A stretch of DNA of 64,000 nt from Echinarachnius parma (taxonomy: Eukaryota; Echinodermata; Echinoidea; Clypeasteroida; Echinarachniidae): the NCBI GenBank assembly GCA_037951105.1, contig JBAMJV010009665.1, positions 1 through 64,000 on the forward strand. Direction: 5' to 3'. The translations under genes and the position numbers were made by a program. Shown here piece by piece: positions 11,231 through 23,439 of the stretch. Every line of letters begins with the position of its first letter. Position 1 is the first letter of the stretch. The notes beneath the pieces are model-generated. The model made no database searches. It was not told the DNA's origin and saw only the letters and a program-made list of their open reading frames with translations.

Positions 11231-11990
11231 GGATGCGTTTGATTATTTCCGTCCGTCCCCTGATCGTTGGACACCGTCCTGTACCCGAGGAAGTTTCCTA
11301 ATTAGATTGTGCAGCTGTCTGTCGAAACAGGCTATTACGTCGCTCCTATAATTTCATAGCATACCACATTATATATGCCGTAGGCGTGGGATATTGTATG
11401 ATATTGATGTTCCTCCCAATACTGTTGACCTTGCTGTGTGTTTGCTAGACAATTCAAATTACATAAATATGGAAATTGCAACGACAAATAGTATTGTTAA
11501 GGTAAATACAAAGTTAAGAAAGCAATATTAGAAAGCGATATTATGAAACCAGTATTTGTTAGTCTACTTAAATTACATGCAAATTGCTAGTATGAGAAAG
11601 TAGTATTGTTACGGTTTCAGAATTGTGAAACCCGATCCGATATCTTTGCTGGATATCTGTGGGCAACAATTTTACTGCAAATGTAAAGGTTCTGTTTTTT
11701 GCTTTTTTATACAATCATGAAATGTGTATGAAACATTTTAATTACCATGATTGCTTGCAAATATTATAATGTTACTTTAAATTACTACGGCTAAAATTTG
11801 TAATAATATAATGAATAATTACTTTTCCGGTGTACATGTAATATGCATACATTTTTACAAAACAAATATATTCAAATGTACTTGAAAATTGAAATACAAT
11901 CATATTTTGGCAATAAATATTCGACATGTCTAGTTCATCGGCTTGGTCACTAACCACATGGGGATTGGGACTACTCTACTGAAGGCTACA
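11231..11990. other. Unannotated stretch, locally GC-richer at 11230-11350
   Basis: From about 11213 to 11361 a + strand frame stays open (it includes FRPSPDRWTPSCTRG) after a pyrimidine-rich CTCTTTCCTCCCAAG. It has no convincing donor and overlaps the edge of the array, so it was not called an exon. The rest is plain AT-rich DNA. Confidence 0.2.
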
Positions 11991-11999
11991 TACCACTTT

Positions 12000-12500
12000 A
12001 ATAATATGCTTCAAAGAGCTCCTACACATAGAACTGGTATTACTCATGTTTTGCTCTAAGCACAGCTAGCCAAGTGCTCCATGCTTTGGAGGAAAAAAAA
12101 GTTGCCCCAGCTCGAAAATGAACCGGCCCATGGATAGATAGGAACTTGTCAGTACGAGTGATAGGGGTCATCAAATGTTGCTCGATTCAGCCGACCAAAT
12201 GATGGGATATCAAGATACTCATCATTAACTTTCATGAAAAAATCATGATACTCCCCTTGAGGAGTTTCTACACATGTGTATATGAGTTACTCATTCATTG
12301 GATCATGAACCTACTGAGAGATTTGGAAGGCAAATAGGTCCTACACATAGAGCCTGATATTAGTTACACATTCATTGCTCCAGATAATTTTAGCTAGCCA
12401 AGTACTCCATGCTTTGGGAATGAATAATTCGCCCTGGCAGCTCAAAAATGAACATGCCTATGGATAGATCATAGGAAGAGATTTGTCACTTGTCACTTGT
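12000..12500 (+). repeat. Two-copy duplication, unit about 340 bp
   Basis: The words CTCCTACACATAGA, CTAGCCAAGTRCTCCATGCTTTGG and ATGGATAGAT recur in order at 12020-12150 and 12345-12470. Each leads into the TCAAATGTTRCTC phrase of the downstream array. Confidence 0.75.
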
Positions 12501-12504
12501 CAGC

Positions 12505-13970
12505 ATGATGTGATGAGTGTCATCAAATGTTACTCAATTCAGCTGACCAGATGATGGGATATGCAGGAAATCGCTCCATGGGGGGTAATCCCTCCCGCTC
12601 ATCCATCATCCATGATCAATCCATGACACATCATCATCGGGACAATTCTAGCTTCAAATTTATCATACATTTTGTATGTAGTAATAGGCCTTGTTGTGGT
12701 GTTACTTTATGTATTACAATATATTATATGATGTGATGAATGTTATCAAATGTTACTCAATTCAGCTGACCAGATGATGGGATATCAGGAAATCCCTGTG
12801 GAGGGGTAATCCCTCCCGCTCATCCATCATCCATGATCAATCCATGACACATCATCATCGGGACAATTCTAGCTTCAAATTGAAGTAATAGGCCTTGTAG
12901 CTAAAAGTGGTGTTACTTTATGTATTACAATATATATAATGATGTGATGAGTGTCATCAAATGTTACTCAATTCAGCAGACCAGATTATGAGATATTAGG
13001 GAATTGATGTAAGGGGTAATCCCTCCCGCCCATCTATCACCCATGATCAATCCATGACAGATGAACATCGGGACAATTCTAGCTTCAAATTCATCATGCA
13101 GTACATAGTATATAGGCCTTATAGCTAAAAGTGGTGTTACTTTTATGTATTTCAAAAGTGATGTGATGAATGTTATCAAATGTTACTCAATTCAGCCGAC
13201 CAGATGATGGGATATCAGGAAATCGCTGTAAGGGTTAATCCCTCACGCCCATCCCATCCATCAACCCATAAATCAATCTATGACAATTCTAGCTTCAAAT
13301 TCATTATGCAGTACTTACAGTAGGTCTTGGGCCTTGTAGCTAAAAGTGGTATATGATTATATTATGATGTGATAGGAGTCCTCAAATGTTACCCAATTCA
13401 GCCGACCAGATGATGATATCAGGAAATTGCTACTAAGTACTAGGGGTAATGATCCTTCCCTCGCATCTGTCAACCCGTGATCAATCTATGATGTGTCAAA
13501 ATCGGGCCAATTCTAGCTTCAAATTTATCATGTAGTACATACCAGGCCTTGTAGCTAAAGGTGGTATGTATTCCTTGTATATTAAATGGGAGTTATCACA
13601 TGTTACTCAATTCAGCCGACCAGATGATGGGATATCAGGAAATCGCTGTAAGGGATAATCCCTACCACCCATCCATCAGCTCATGATCAGTCCATGACAG
13701 ATGATCATCGGGACAATTCTAGCTTCAAATTCACCATGCAGTACATAGGCCTTGTACTTTGTAGCTTAAAAAGGTATATATTTATCATATGATCATATAT
13801 TATGATGTGATGGGATTCATAAAATTGTACCCAATTCATGATGGGATATCAGGAAATCTCTGTTAGAGGTAATCCTCCCCCCCCCATCTGCCAACCCATG
13901 ATCAATCTATGATTTGTCAAAATCGGGCTTCAAAATCATCATTTAGTGGTGTGCTCAACTTTCTGTAGTA
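12505..13970 (+). repeat. Satellite-like tandem array, seven units of about 215 bp
   Basis: CAGATGATGGGATATCAGGA recurs at about 12550, 12770, 12982 (variant), 13200, 13404, 13620 and 13830, giving spacings of 205-223 bp. Each unit also carries GGTAATCCCTCCC, CCATGATCAATCYATGA, CGGGACAATTCTAGCTTCAA and GGCCTTGTAGCTAAAA. Units diverge by substitutions and small indels. An upstream worn copy begins at about 12176. No coding function. Confidence 0.92.
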
Positions 13971-13993
13971 TGTTGTGATCGGGTTATCAAATA

Positions 13994-14720
13994 AACCCCT
14001 CAAAAAAAGTTCGGAAACTCAAGTTTCATCGATCATATCTCTCGTATTTTTTAATAAGAATACTCGAAATCGGTGTCACAATAAAGCCTCATTATATACC
14101 TTTCAAACGATGCATTATGTGAAGTGATTATGCAATTGGGGCGATTGCAGTAGCCCAGAGAATAGGGGGAGGCAGGAAGTAAAATCTCGCAAAATGGCCC
14201 CAATGCATTCAATTTACGAGTGCAAGACTGTTCAAGACTGCTCGAAAAAAATGCAACGCTCTGATTTTTTGTCAACTCCATATCTTTTTGTCTGATTTCA
14301 CACTCGACCCATCTCCATATTCCGGTTCGCTGCACACACTCCATTTGCATAATCCTTACGATTAATATGCCATCGTAATGAAGAGATAATTTCCATTAAA
14401 ATGGTATCCAATTCAACAATTTTGATGAATGGAAAGGGTGGCAGTATTCAATAGAATGTTAACCTTTAGAAAACTGATCAACACAGTCATGCACTCGTAA
14501 ATAGAATGCATTGGGGCCATTTTGCAAGATTTCACTTCCTGCCTCCCCCTATTCTCTGGGCTACTGCAATCGCCCCAATTGCATAATCACTACACATAAT
14601 GCACCGTTTGAAAGTAATATAATGAGGCTTTATTGTGACACCGATTTTGAGTATTCTTATTAAAAAATACGAGAGATATGATCGATCAAACTTGAGTTTC
14701 CGAACTTTTTTTGAGGGGTT
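13994..14720. mobile_element. TA-flanked element with ~235-bp terminal inverted repeats
   Basis: The arms 13994-14229 and 14487-14720 are near-perfect reverse complements, starting AACCCCTCAAAAAAAGTTCG and ending in its complement. TA flanks both sides (13992-13993, 14721-14722). The roughly 257-bp loop is unique sequence without a transposase frame. The TA target suggests a Tc1/mariner-like MITE, although such long arms also fit a foldback element. Minus-strand frame 14051-14350 is an arm-to-loop chance frame. Confidence 0.92.
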
Positions 14721-14722
14721 TA

Positions 14723-15203
14723 GATGTAGGAATGGAAATAAGCCCTATCTCTCCCCTTATATAATTTCTACCCTGTCGTATGAAGTTCCATAATTGAACG
14801 TGGGAGCTAACCTGTTTCAGAAATTCACTATAATATACAATTTGTTCGTTTCCTGATTCACAGAGCTTTCTAAAAACACAGTATATATATATGAGTATTT
14901 ACATCCAAGTTCAACATCATTTTTGCAGACAGTGTCGGTGGGAGAAATTGTGAATTCCAACTTAACCTGTTCAATCCTACATTAAATTAACAATGTCCAT
15001 CTAGAGTTAGTATATATCTGTACATGTATGTACATCGAACAACAGGTTCCTCTTGGAAATGGGTTAATTTAAACTTGATGGAAAAGGCAGGGAATCCTTG
15101 TTATTGCCCGCGGCCTGGTAATAACACAGTAGGGTGCATTGTGTGTGTGTCTGGATTTGTTGGCTCCTCAAAGTGAAAAAAGACAGGGGAAAAAAAACAA
15201 GAC
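14723..15203. other. Unannotated stretch
   Basis: No gene or repeat with support. It contains a short GT run (15139-15150) and a CCCGCGG word at 15107-15113. Confidence 0.3.
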
Positions 15204-15207
15204 TTAA

Positions 15208-15766
15208 AGGACAATGAAATCCGGACAAATTGTTGTAAGCACTATAAGACACTAAATAGGATGAATAGTCCCTGAAAATTTGAGCACAATCGGTCAAGAA
15301 ATAAGAAAACTATGGCTCTTTTTTTCCAAATATCCATTTACTTCTATGAGTGACTCAAATTGGCAACGCACTCTGGCAAAGTTGTGGACTACTCCCCATA
15401 CGTTTTGTACACAAAATTTCACTTTTGTTCAATTTTCTCAAAATGTATATGTTTACCCTTCGTTTGAGTTCAACATATGTTTTGTAGAATACACAACATA
15501 TCATGAGTTTGGGGAATGGAAAAGTGTGACTATGAAGAAAACTGTAAAAATGGGAAAATTTGTGTACAAAACAGATGGGGAGTAGTCCACAAACTTATCA
15601 GAGTGCGTTGCCAATTTGAGTTCCCAATAGGAATAAATGGGCATCTTCAAAGAGCCATAGTTTTCTTGTTTATAGCCTGATTATGCTCTAACTTTCAGAG
15701 ATTATTGTTCCTAATCTCTTCAAGTCTATGAAAGCAACAGTTTGCTTGAATGGGTTTCATTGCCCT
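15208..15766 (+). mobile_element. TTAA-flanked foldback MITE, family C copy 1
   Basis: About 559 bp, left flank TTAA (15204-15207), right flank CTAA. Left end AGGACAATGAAATC, right end GTTTCATTGCCCT. It has a long internal inverted repeat: GGCAACGCACTCTGGCAAAG at about 15361 pairs with its complement near 15590, and ACTACTCCCCATACG pairs similarly. The reverse-oriented sister is at 27244-27803. No transposase frame. Confidence 0.88.
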
Positions 15767-15768
15767 CT

Positions 15769-15835
15769 AACCCATTGCCTACTAGAACCTGGTGGTCCTA
15801 CATCAACATTTCAATATATCTAGAAGCGAGCAGGT
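15769..15835 (-). repeat. Dispersed ~85-bp repeat, reverse copy
   Basis: AACCCATTGCCTACTAGAAC and CTGGTGG match the complement of the right half of the copy at 52307-52388, and closely match 56843-56921. It abuts the family C element. Confidence 0.5.
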
Positions 15836-16134
15836 GAACTTTTTTTCCAGATTATGTATTTCAGACAATTCATGTAGATTTGGTCCCTAGATTGTGTCTG
15901 ATTAACAAGTTGAAAGGTGTTTAGAAAAGTTGTGAAAAGTAACCATTAGTTACCTTAAGTTTATTGATAGAGATACCTACAGGTATACGGTCTATAGTTC
16001 TTTTAAAATGAACACATTTGGGACTATTAAGTTTTTATCTTAAATTATCTTACAAAAATATGAATTGTTCAAGATTGATCTGATTTCATTGATGTAGTCC
16101 AATAAATACACTCAACATGACAGATTATATTCAG

Positions 16135-17816
16135 CAGTGCTGTAGGACTCGAGCCCGGACTCGGACTCGAGACCGGTCTCGAGTCCGTATTTCTCGGGAC
16201 TCGGACTCGGACTCGGACTCGAGCCTAAAAGACTCGGTCTCGGACTCGGACTCGACCAATGGTGACTCGTGACTCGGGCGAAAATCGGGCCGAGACCGGC
16301 AACGAGACCGGCATTTTTTCCGTTTTCCCACGTTTATTTATAGTTCATAAAATTACCCAGCGCAAGCAAATACAAACCTGTTGTTCTAGCGCACCTTGCT
16401 CACTTGAGTGGCATTCTGGAAAATGATCGTAACATCGCCTCAACAAGCTATTATATGCCTAACTAGACGTTGAGATTAGTCGTTTTATGTTTAGGAACAC
16501 GCAAGACACGGTCAAGTATTACGGCCAGAACGTGAATTAATTTACGAAAGCCTGAGCTGAAGTGACTAAGCAATACAGTAAAGCATGTGTGTACCACGGT
16601 ACGTGTGTACGTGTGCAAGTACAGTACTGTAGTACGGTATCCTCGGTTATGCGCTAGGCTACCGCGCACGCTAGCTATGACGAATAACGAAAAAAAACAA
16701 GAAAAACAATCGACATACTGACTGATACTTCAATCAACCAGTCATTCAACAATCATGTCTTCGTTTCTCGTGTCATACTGTTTGGGTATATGGACCATAG
16801 AGAGTTTGTTGATCGTTCAACAAAGAAAAAATATCAAGCAAAATGTAAAATTTTGCAGAACGCACACGACCATTACAATTATACACACAAATATTTGTTA
16901 TTCAATTTGTTAAAATAAACGTGAAGTAGCATCCCTTTCTCTTTATCAGTATAATATATACATATATACTCCAGTACTGACATACTCTGATTGTAATAAC
17001 TTGTGGTAATTCCATGAAAATGTCTACAATGGGCCAAATTTTAAAATCATTTTAGGCTTTTAGCCTCATGGGTCCAGTAGTTCATAACTGACAGTTTATG
17101 GCACAAAACGTGAATTTTCAGATATTTTATATTTTATGCTGAAAATTGTGATCTTAAAAGGATAAGAAAATTGCTGAAATTTATGCTTAACTTTAACAAT
17201 GATTATTTTTCAGCAACTTGACTGTTTGCACATAAAGTTATATCCCATTAATCCATTTGACAGTGAATTACCTTATTGGAAAAGATATGCAGCAGTTCCT
17301 TATCCACTGTATTTTGGGGAAATTTAGGGTGAACAAAAATAAACTAAATTCTTGTCCGGCGTCTGTCACACTTTTTATGAACTTTTTTCATTAAATTTTG
17401 TTTAATTGAATTTGTCTCATACTCTGTAATAATAACCTTTGACATTGCCCAAAATCATTTCTGCAGATAACCCTTTGTCATATTTTTGATGGTGTCTATT
17501 ATGAAGATAACTGTTGTAGTAAGAAGAGTTAAAATATATAAATTCTCTGACAAATGGAAGTTTACAATGAACCAGACAACTATTTATGTTATAAAGAGTT
17601 CACTGTAAGGCATTTATCATAATGAAACTAATGTGTTATAAAAAGAATTGCAAATTAAGATTTTCCCCTTGGGACTCGGACTCGGACTCGGACTCGGACT
17701 CGGATGTCCGGGACTCGGGACTCGAGGTCCGGGACTCGGACTCGGACTCGGACTCCAGGGACTCGGACTCGGACTCGGACTCGGACTCGGACAGGTTGGA
17801 CTCGACTACAGCACTG
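16135..17816 (+). mobile_element. hAT-type non-autonomous element with GACTCG satellite ends
   Basis: A 1,682-bp element with ends CAGTGCTGTAG and CTACAGCACTG and a perfect 8-bp duplication ATATTCAG (16127-16134, 17817-17824). Subterminal blocks are built of GACTCG hexamers (left about 16145-16310, right 17671-17798). The blocks read as Asp-Ser, Thr-Arg or Leu-Gly runs (+) and Glu-Ser, Arg-Val or Ser-Pro runs (-), so open frames there are artefacts. The AT-rich interior shows no transposase. The hexamer blocks may act as multiplied transposase-binding sites; this is an inference. Confidence 0.93.
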
Positions 17817-17829
17817 ATATTCAGCACCA

Positions 17830-18840
17830 ATTGTCATTTAACACAGAATAGACAATGTGCAATTTTCGTTTTAGACACAAAGACTAGTTACATAGATCTA
17901 CTTTCTATAGAGAATCAGTGGTGCATGAAATACGAAAAAAGAAAAAAATTGAAAACCGATGTTTCACAATCAACTGCAAAATGTCCCTACTTTCACTTTT
18001 GTTGCACTTGGAAATAGACTTATAAAGAGACATCTGTTATACAGCAAACCAAATTAATATTACAGCTGGTCATTAAATTTGTTCAAGGCTATAGAGACTC
18101 ATCATTTATACAAAGTTTTTTGTCCATTCCGTATTTTTACCATTTTAGCGAGTTTGAGTTTAACGGGAGATTCGCTTGCCACGTGTAGACCAGATATTAC
18201 ACACGTCGTCGGAAAGATCCAGTGCGTGAACGTGAACGTATCAAAACCTTTTGTGCATGCTCACCGAGCGATGAATAGAGCTGTCTGTTATTTGTGTATT
18301 TATGGGAAAGCGTTAAAGGGAAATATCAACCTTCTGTGAGTACCAAGTGAATTGAATACAGAACTTTCTATTACGTTTATCGTACAATTAATCCAGTAAT
18401 TTCATTTTAAGACAAATTATTGCTTACAATAACATTAGTCTATTGATTGTTATGTTTGTTAGTGTAACACAGAATGGTACAGTTTACAATTTATAGTGTA
18501 ATTCACTTCATAAAAAATAGCTGTACTGTTCGGCTGACTGATTATAAATGATGACTCACTGTTCAAGTGGTATCAATTGTCTGCTTTGCCTTTGAGGAAA
18601 TTTTTGATCAATTATAGCTTTGCTGTCTGAATTTAATTTTGTTTTGATTCGGTTTCAATTGTTACAGTTATATTAGTTCGGAATACAAGCTTGTACTGAA
18701 TACTGAAATACGGAATGTGACCGATGATAAATGACCCATTGGACAATCATATTATTCAATTGGTGCTAATTGTTTGCTTGACAATTTTTTGGCCCTTTAT
18801 TTATTGGAGGTTTGTTTGTATAGTAGGCCACAAATTCAGT
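17830..18840. other. Unannotated stretch with a possible splice donor
   Basis: The region 18150-18280 has more CpG than its surroundings and ends in CTTCTGTGAGTAC (donor-like GTGAGTAC at 18337). An 86-codon frame overlaps it but stops at the donor. An untranslated first exon is possible; there is no other support. Confidence 0.15.
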
Positions 18841-18844
18841 AATT

Positions 18845-19095
18845 TACAGACGGATTGATAATCGGCCTTCTATTGTGTTTGACTACCACTCACCACGGTC
18901 GCCAACTCCCCCCCCTCTTGCAGTCATTTATAGACCAAGTGATAATCAGCCATTTAAACTGTTTGACTACCACAAACTCACAAATGCATTCATTTATAGA
19001 CAAGTTGATAATCGGCCATTTAAATTGCACTGTTTGTCTACCATAAACCCCCAAATGAACTCATTTGTAGACAATTTGATAATCGACTTTTAACG
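18845..19095 (+). repeat. Tandem repeat, four units of about 70-85 bp
   Basis: The words TAGACAAGTTGATAATCGGC and CATTTAAATTG ... TTTGACTACCA recur at about 18848, 18930, 18998 and 19068. The units are diverged. The two short + strand frames there are repeat translations. Confidence 0.85.
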
Positions 19096-20012
19096 AACTT
19101 CAGTCAATAAATCGCACCTGCAATCTACTAATTGTCCTGTTTTGGCCTGGTAAGTTGATTAATTAGTTACTCTGGAATTCAGTGAGCATTTGGATAAGAA
19201 GCTGTTAAGAAATCCAATTAATCTGTTTGCAGTTGCCTAGATTTCGAGGAGGTGACCTTACAACTATGCATGGACTGTGATTACTGGGCCCTGTTGCACA
19301 AAAAATAAGTTGATTAAACAAAACAGCATCTTTTGTTTTTAAACCAATCAGATATGAGTGTTTGTGTCATTACACCTGATTCTATGTATTGCAAGTTTCG
19401 TGGAACAATCAACCAAAGGTTATAGTTTGCACGCATTGCATCGACCACTACATGCATTACACAAGTGTGTGCTTACAAGCACTTGACTTGCATTGTTTTT
19501 TAATTTATGTACAGAAATCTATATTCTTATGGTATTAAAAAATCAAATTCAAATTAAAAATTGTATTCAATAATCTTCACCACATTAGGCCATCTACCCA
19601 AACCAAAGCGTAAACAGAAAAAAGTATGAAAACAAAATATTGTAGCTAGATAGAAAAATGACAATGTCTAAATGACGATGACCTTGAAATGACAACAAAA
19701 TAGTTTATATAGGACAGTATATATATATTATATGCATAATACATGTATTACTTGTACACAGTGCACATACCAGTATCATTTACATACTAGTACCAGTAAT
19801 ATGAAATACAAAACAGCAGGGTATACCACTGCATAGCAGCAGGGTATTACATTGCATAGCAAAATGACTTCTACTCATAGGCCTGCATGGGGCCTTTTGA
19901 AAATATCAAACTTCTATTTTTGTTTAGTGCAAATTAACTGCAAACCATGTCCTCTAATTGCATTTACCTTTTCATATTGTAAGGCTCTGCTGTTTTAATA
20001 TTATATCATGTT
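19096..20012. other. Mostly featureless; possible worn MITE at 19288
   Basis: GGGCCCTGTTGCACAAAAAA at 19287-19306 resembles the common CCCTGTTGCA-type MITE terminus (compare 26666-26824). A diverged partner (GTGGAACAATC) may lie near 19400. TACTTGTACA/TACATGTA words are frequent at 19735-19800. Confidence 0.3.
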
Positions 20013-20095
20013 GTTTAACCCGTACCCTTCGAGTTTCTGAAATCCCCATAGACTTTGTACACAACCCACCCGGTTCCCGTAGTCGAGGGGTTAAC
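20013..20095 (+). repeat. Dispersed ~85-bp repeat, copy 2
   Basis: TTTAACCCGTACCCTTCGAG ... CTGAAATCCC ... ATAGACTTTGTA ... CCCGGTTCCCGTAGTCGAGG aligns with 7986-8076, 40724-40803 and 52307-52388. Both ends contain TTAAC/GTTAA. Confidence 0.65.
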
Positions 20096-20141
20096 ACTAC
20101 TATGCTATGGTCCGAATATATACGATGAATTGATGTTTAGT

Positions 20142-20174
20142 TTTGTACGCATGATTACTTTGTACGCATGATTA
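20142..20174 (+). repeat. Perfect 16-bp tandem duplication
   Basis: TTTGTACGCATGATTAC occurs twice back to back immediately before the hAT-like terminus at 20175. It may be a replication slip or a rearranged insertion flank. Confidence 0.9.
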
Positions 20175-20562
20175 CCAGTGGCGTAGCTGGGGCGGGTTGA
20201 TCGGGGGGGGGGGGGGGGGGGGCACACCTTATGTATTTCTTTACTTTTAAACAGGTTTCTCCTCTTATGTTTTGTTTACTGTTTTGGGCAGATTATTGGG
20301 GAGCACCTGCCCCCACCCCCCCCCCCCCCCCCCCCACCACACATACATTACAATACTGTACTGTGCGGTTTACATTGCATTGAAAATGCACGATTCCCGG
20401 GTACGCGAACACCCGTCACCCATGCATTAAGTATGTTTTTACACCATTTGCCGCAGTAATATTGCGTGTCAGGCGTGTAAATGGCCATCGTATGACCATT
20501 TACTAAGTAGATGTGCCCCTCCCCCCCCCCCCCCCCTCCCCCCCTCCTTAGCTTCACCACTG
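20175..20562 (+). mobile_element. hAT-like MITE with three G/C tracts
   Basis: Left end CAGTGGCGTAGCTGG, right end CCTTAGCTTCACCACTG, the complement of a related terminus. Inside are 20 G (20203-20222), 20 C (20316-20335) and 16 C (20521-20536). The 8-bp flanks (ATGATTAC, TTTGAAAC) do not match, so it may be two elements fused or a rearranged one. The minus-strand Gly-rich frame at 20348-20560 is a tract artefact. Confidence 0.7.
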
Positions 20563-22220
20563 TTTGAAACCTTCATTACTTGTATTAATTGGTTGTGACT
20601 ACAGGCTAATTAGTACTGTCCTTTTCAACTTTACATGACTAAATGATTGATCGTTTTGTAGAGCTGTTGAAGTGTTTGGTTTTGCTTGTCTTCTTTCAGT
20701 CACAACAGTAAGCTTGAAATGAATTCAGCGCTAAAATCAGAAGTACTTCCTTAACCTCTGATATAAGTATATAATTACTATTGATGCAAAAATTACTATG
20801 ATGATGAAACCATTATGAAAGTCTTTTATAGTTCTACTGTTTTATTATTAAAGAGTAATGGTTCTTTTGGTTGCACTACTTGTACTATTTGGATAATAAC
20901 TGTTGAAGTTACAGAGCTTAAAACATCTATAGGGAAAACCGACAAAAATATATATATAAATGAAAAAGAGCATAGAAAATTGGGGCTGTATGGTCTACCC
21001 CAATTTTATAGCTAAGCGAACTTCATAGTGCATTTGAAGAAAAGGTTGAATGAGATTGGAAGGATCGTACTTTGTTGACATGTGCAAAAATCGATGAATG
21101 GTTGATACAATGTGTATTATTGTGATCTGATATATCCATTGAGTAATGTGTGAAAATTTCACGTTAAATGGATGTTATGTGGCCGAGAAATTAGCGAAAA
21201 TGTAGAGTGATAGTCACTTACTCATTGCACTGACTTTGTACACGTTTATGATTATCCAGTGGATAGTTAAAAATCGGAACATTTCAATCGTAATTATCTT
21301 TCTAATGAAGGGGGAAAAAAAAAAACCTGTCCCATGCTTCTATTGTTAATTCAAATAAAGCAAGGTATGAAAGAACCGCTAGAGTTGCAAGTAAGTTCTG
21401 AGGATTTGGAAATAGATCCCTTTAAAGGGTGAGAAGGGGAGACAGCTGATATCACATTGCACAATAATTACCACACCTTAACACATCTAGCGGTGAACCC
21501 CCCAAAACCACCCACCCACTTCCGTTTCGTCTGATTCACAGACGAGAATTAGGCTTAGAAATCTCTTGACAATGTAGCAGAGCGTGCCAGGTGATGTAAC
21601 ACCTACATGTAGGTATATGTTGTTGCGAAAAATGTTCATAATCCTCAAAACAGAAATGCAGGCTAGAACTGTATTTAACCCTAACCCATCGTTGGTCAAG
21701 ACTTTTGATTTTGTAAAAAACATTCATGCTCCAACATGGTCAGACCATAATTAAAATATTCAGAGGCCAGGCCTGCGTGTGTGAATTTGTTAACAATGAT
21801 TTTACATAAATATAAACATTAAAAAAAAAAAGTTTCCCTAGTCCCCAGTGGAGACATTTATGTGCGGGTAAAAACAACAATAATTCTGTTCCCGGATACC
21901 GCCCTATATTTTCTCCCTATAACTCAATTTGCCCTTTTCATCAGAAGTTAGATGATATCCAGTGAACACAAGTGAGTAATACTAATAGAGTTAGGTGCAG
22001 CACTGTTAGTGTTAGGGAATGTACCCACTGACTTAAGTTATTATAAACCACAGATTATGTATGAAGAATGTTGTGCCTTGCAAAATGCATCATCTCCGTT
22101 TTTGTAAATATAGATGTATAATACTATATTATAGAGATATATTTGCGATTAAGGCTGCTGATCGATGTAAAGAAATGTCTAGGAAAGATGTGATGCTATT
22201 GATCTTAATAGAAATGTACC
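20563..22220. other. Unannotated stretch
   Basis: No supported gene. The 20-base phrase ACTTTGTTGACATGTGCAAA (about 21069) recurs exactly at about 24939 inside another array. Short frames (20815-21015, 21487-21727, 22061-22279) have no homology I recognise, no splice context and no codon pattern. Confidence 0.3.
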
Positions 22221-22227
22221 CTGATAA

Positions 22228-22292
22228 GGCCCCCCAAAAAAATATTGTTGGATTGGAGCAACGGGCAACCAAAAATTAGGGTAGGTAGGTAG

Positions 22293-22326
<34 letters not shown>

Positions 22327-22492
22327 AGGATTCGCACAAATACACAAAAACACACATAACACACACATATTAACACATCGCAATTGGAAAAAACAAAAAC
22401 AAAACCAAAAAAAAACAGAAAAAACCTTTAGGGTCGGCAGTATTTTTAGGGTCGGGCAGGTTACGCCAATCAACAATTTATTTTTCATGGCC
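22228..22492 (+). mobile_element. PIF/Harbinger-like MITE, family E copy 1
   Basis: A 265-bp element flanked by TAA (22225-22227, 22493-22495), a 3-bp target typical of PIF/Harbinger. Left GGCCCCCCAAAAAAATATTG, right CAATTTATTTTTCATGGCC; inner inverted words include TTGGATTGG against CCAATCAAC. It holds a 30-T tract (22295-22324) and a CACACA block. The right two-thirds recur at 26341-26545. Lys- and Phe-rich frames are tract translations. Confidence 0.75.
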
Positions 22493-22904
22493 TAAGTTGA
22501 TAAGATATATGTAGTCATGTTTGAGGTATCATTTAACGGCAATATTTTGTATATTATCCAAATGGCCGGCTTTTTAAAAAATTGTCAAAACTTGCCAGAT
22601 TGCTTTTTGCCACAATTCTATTCATATCATTGGCTGAGATAGAGAAGCCCGCTATATCACCTTAATTGTATTTCAGGGATAATGGGGAAACCCACTTTAG
22701 CTCTCTCTGAAAATTCAGTATCACATAGATCAGGTTCTGACTTACAAGACGGTCTGCATACATGTACAGAACTCAGATTTAGCCTTACATTGACTTAATG
22801 CCCTTCTCACACTCACCTGATGATATCATTATGTGATTTACCTCAGACACATTCATCAACCCACAGCATCATTAAGCCCATTTCCTTTATGGGGTATCTA
22901 CCCG

Positions 22905-23405
22905 ACTTTCTGGGAAGCATTTTCCCTTTGTCTCAGTCATTTAGGTAATTTCTATATTTAATTTTACGCCTTTTCAGGAAAATTTCGAATTCTGTAAAAC
23001 TGTATCCTTTAGAATTTTGTTAGCCCGTATCGTATATGGATGCATCGACACAACATTCTGAGAAGCATTTTCTCTTTGTCTCAGTTTATATCTATATTTT
23101 TTTCTGTACTAGTTCTATTTTTCTAAAATTCAATTTGACGCCTTTTCAGAGAAATTTTGAATTAGAACTGTAAAACTGTATCCATTAGAATATTGTTAGC
23201 CTGTATCGTAAATAGATGCATCGACACAACATTCTGAGAAGCATATTTTCCCTTTATCTCAGTGATTTAAGTTTTTCTTTTTTTTTAAAATTCAATTTGA
23301 CTCGATTTTAAGAAGATTTTAAATTCTGTGAGATTGTAGCCTTGATAATTGTATTAGCCCATATCGTAAATAGATGCATCAAAACAACATACTGAGAAAA
23401 ATTCT
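22905..23405 (+). repeat. Tandem repeat, three units of about 165-180 bp
   Basis: TTCTGAGAAGCATTTTCYCT, AATTCAATTTGACGCCTTTT and TGTTAGCCYGTATCGTA followed by GATGCATCGACACAACA recur in three successive units. Units are about 85-90 percent alike by eye. Confidence 0.88.
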
Positions 23406-23439
23406 CCCAAGAACCACACACATCATACGTTAACAACAA

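Noticed and set aside
12505-13970. Regularly spaced repeats considered as a CRISPR array
   Set aside because: Units of about 215 bp are similar throughout with no short repeat plus unique spacer pattern, and the DNA is eukaryotic.
15280-15585. 101-codon frame with a similar frame at 27421-27654
   Set aside because: Shared peptide words reflect two copies of MITE family C rather than protein conservation; the copies are non-coding foldback elements.
17622-18017. Asp-Ser-rich 131-codon frame and its shadows
   Set aside because: The open reading comes from the GACTCG hexamer block at the right end of a hAT-type element; all frames through the block are open on both strands.
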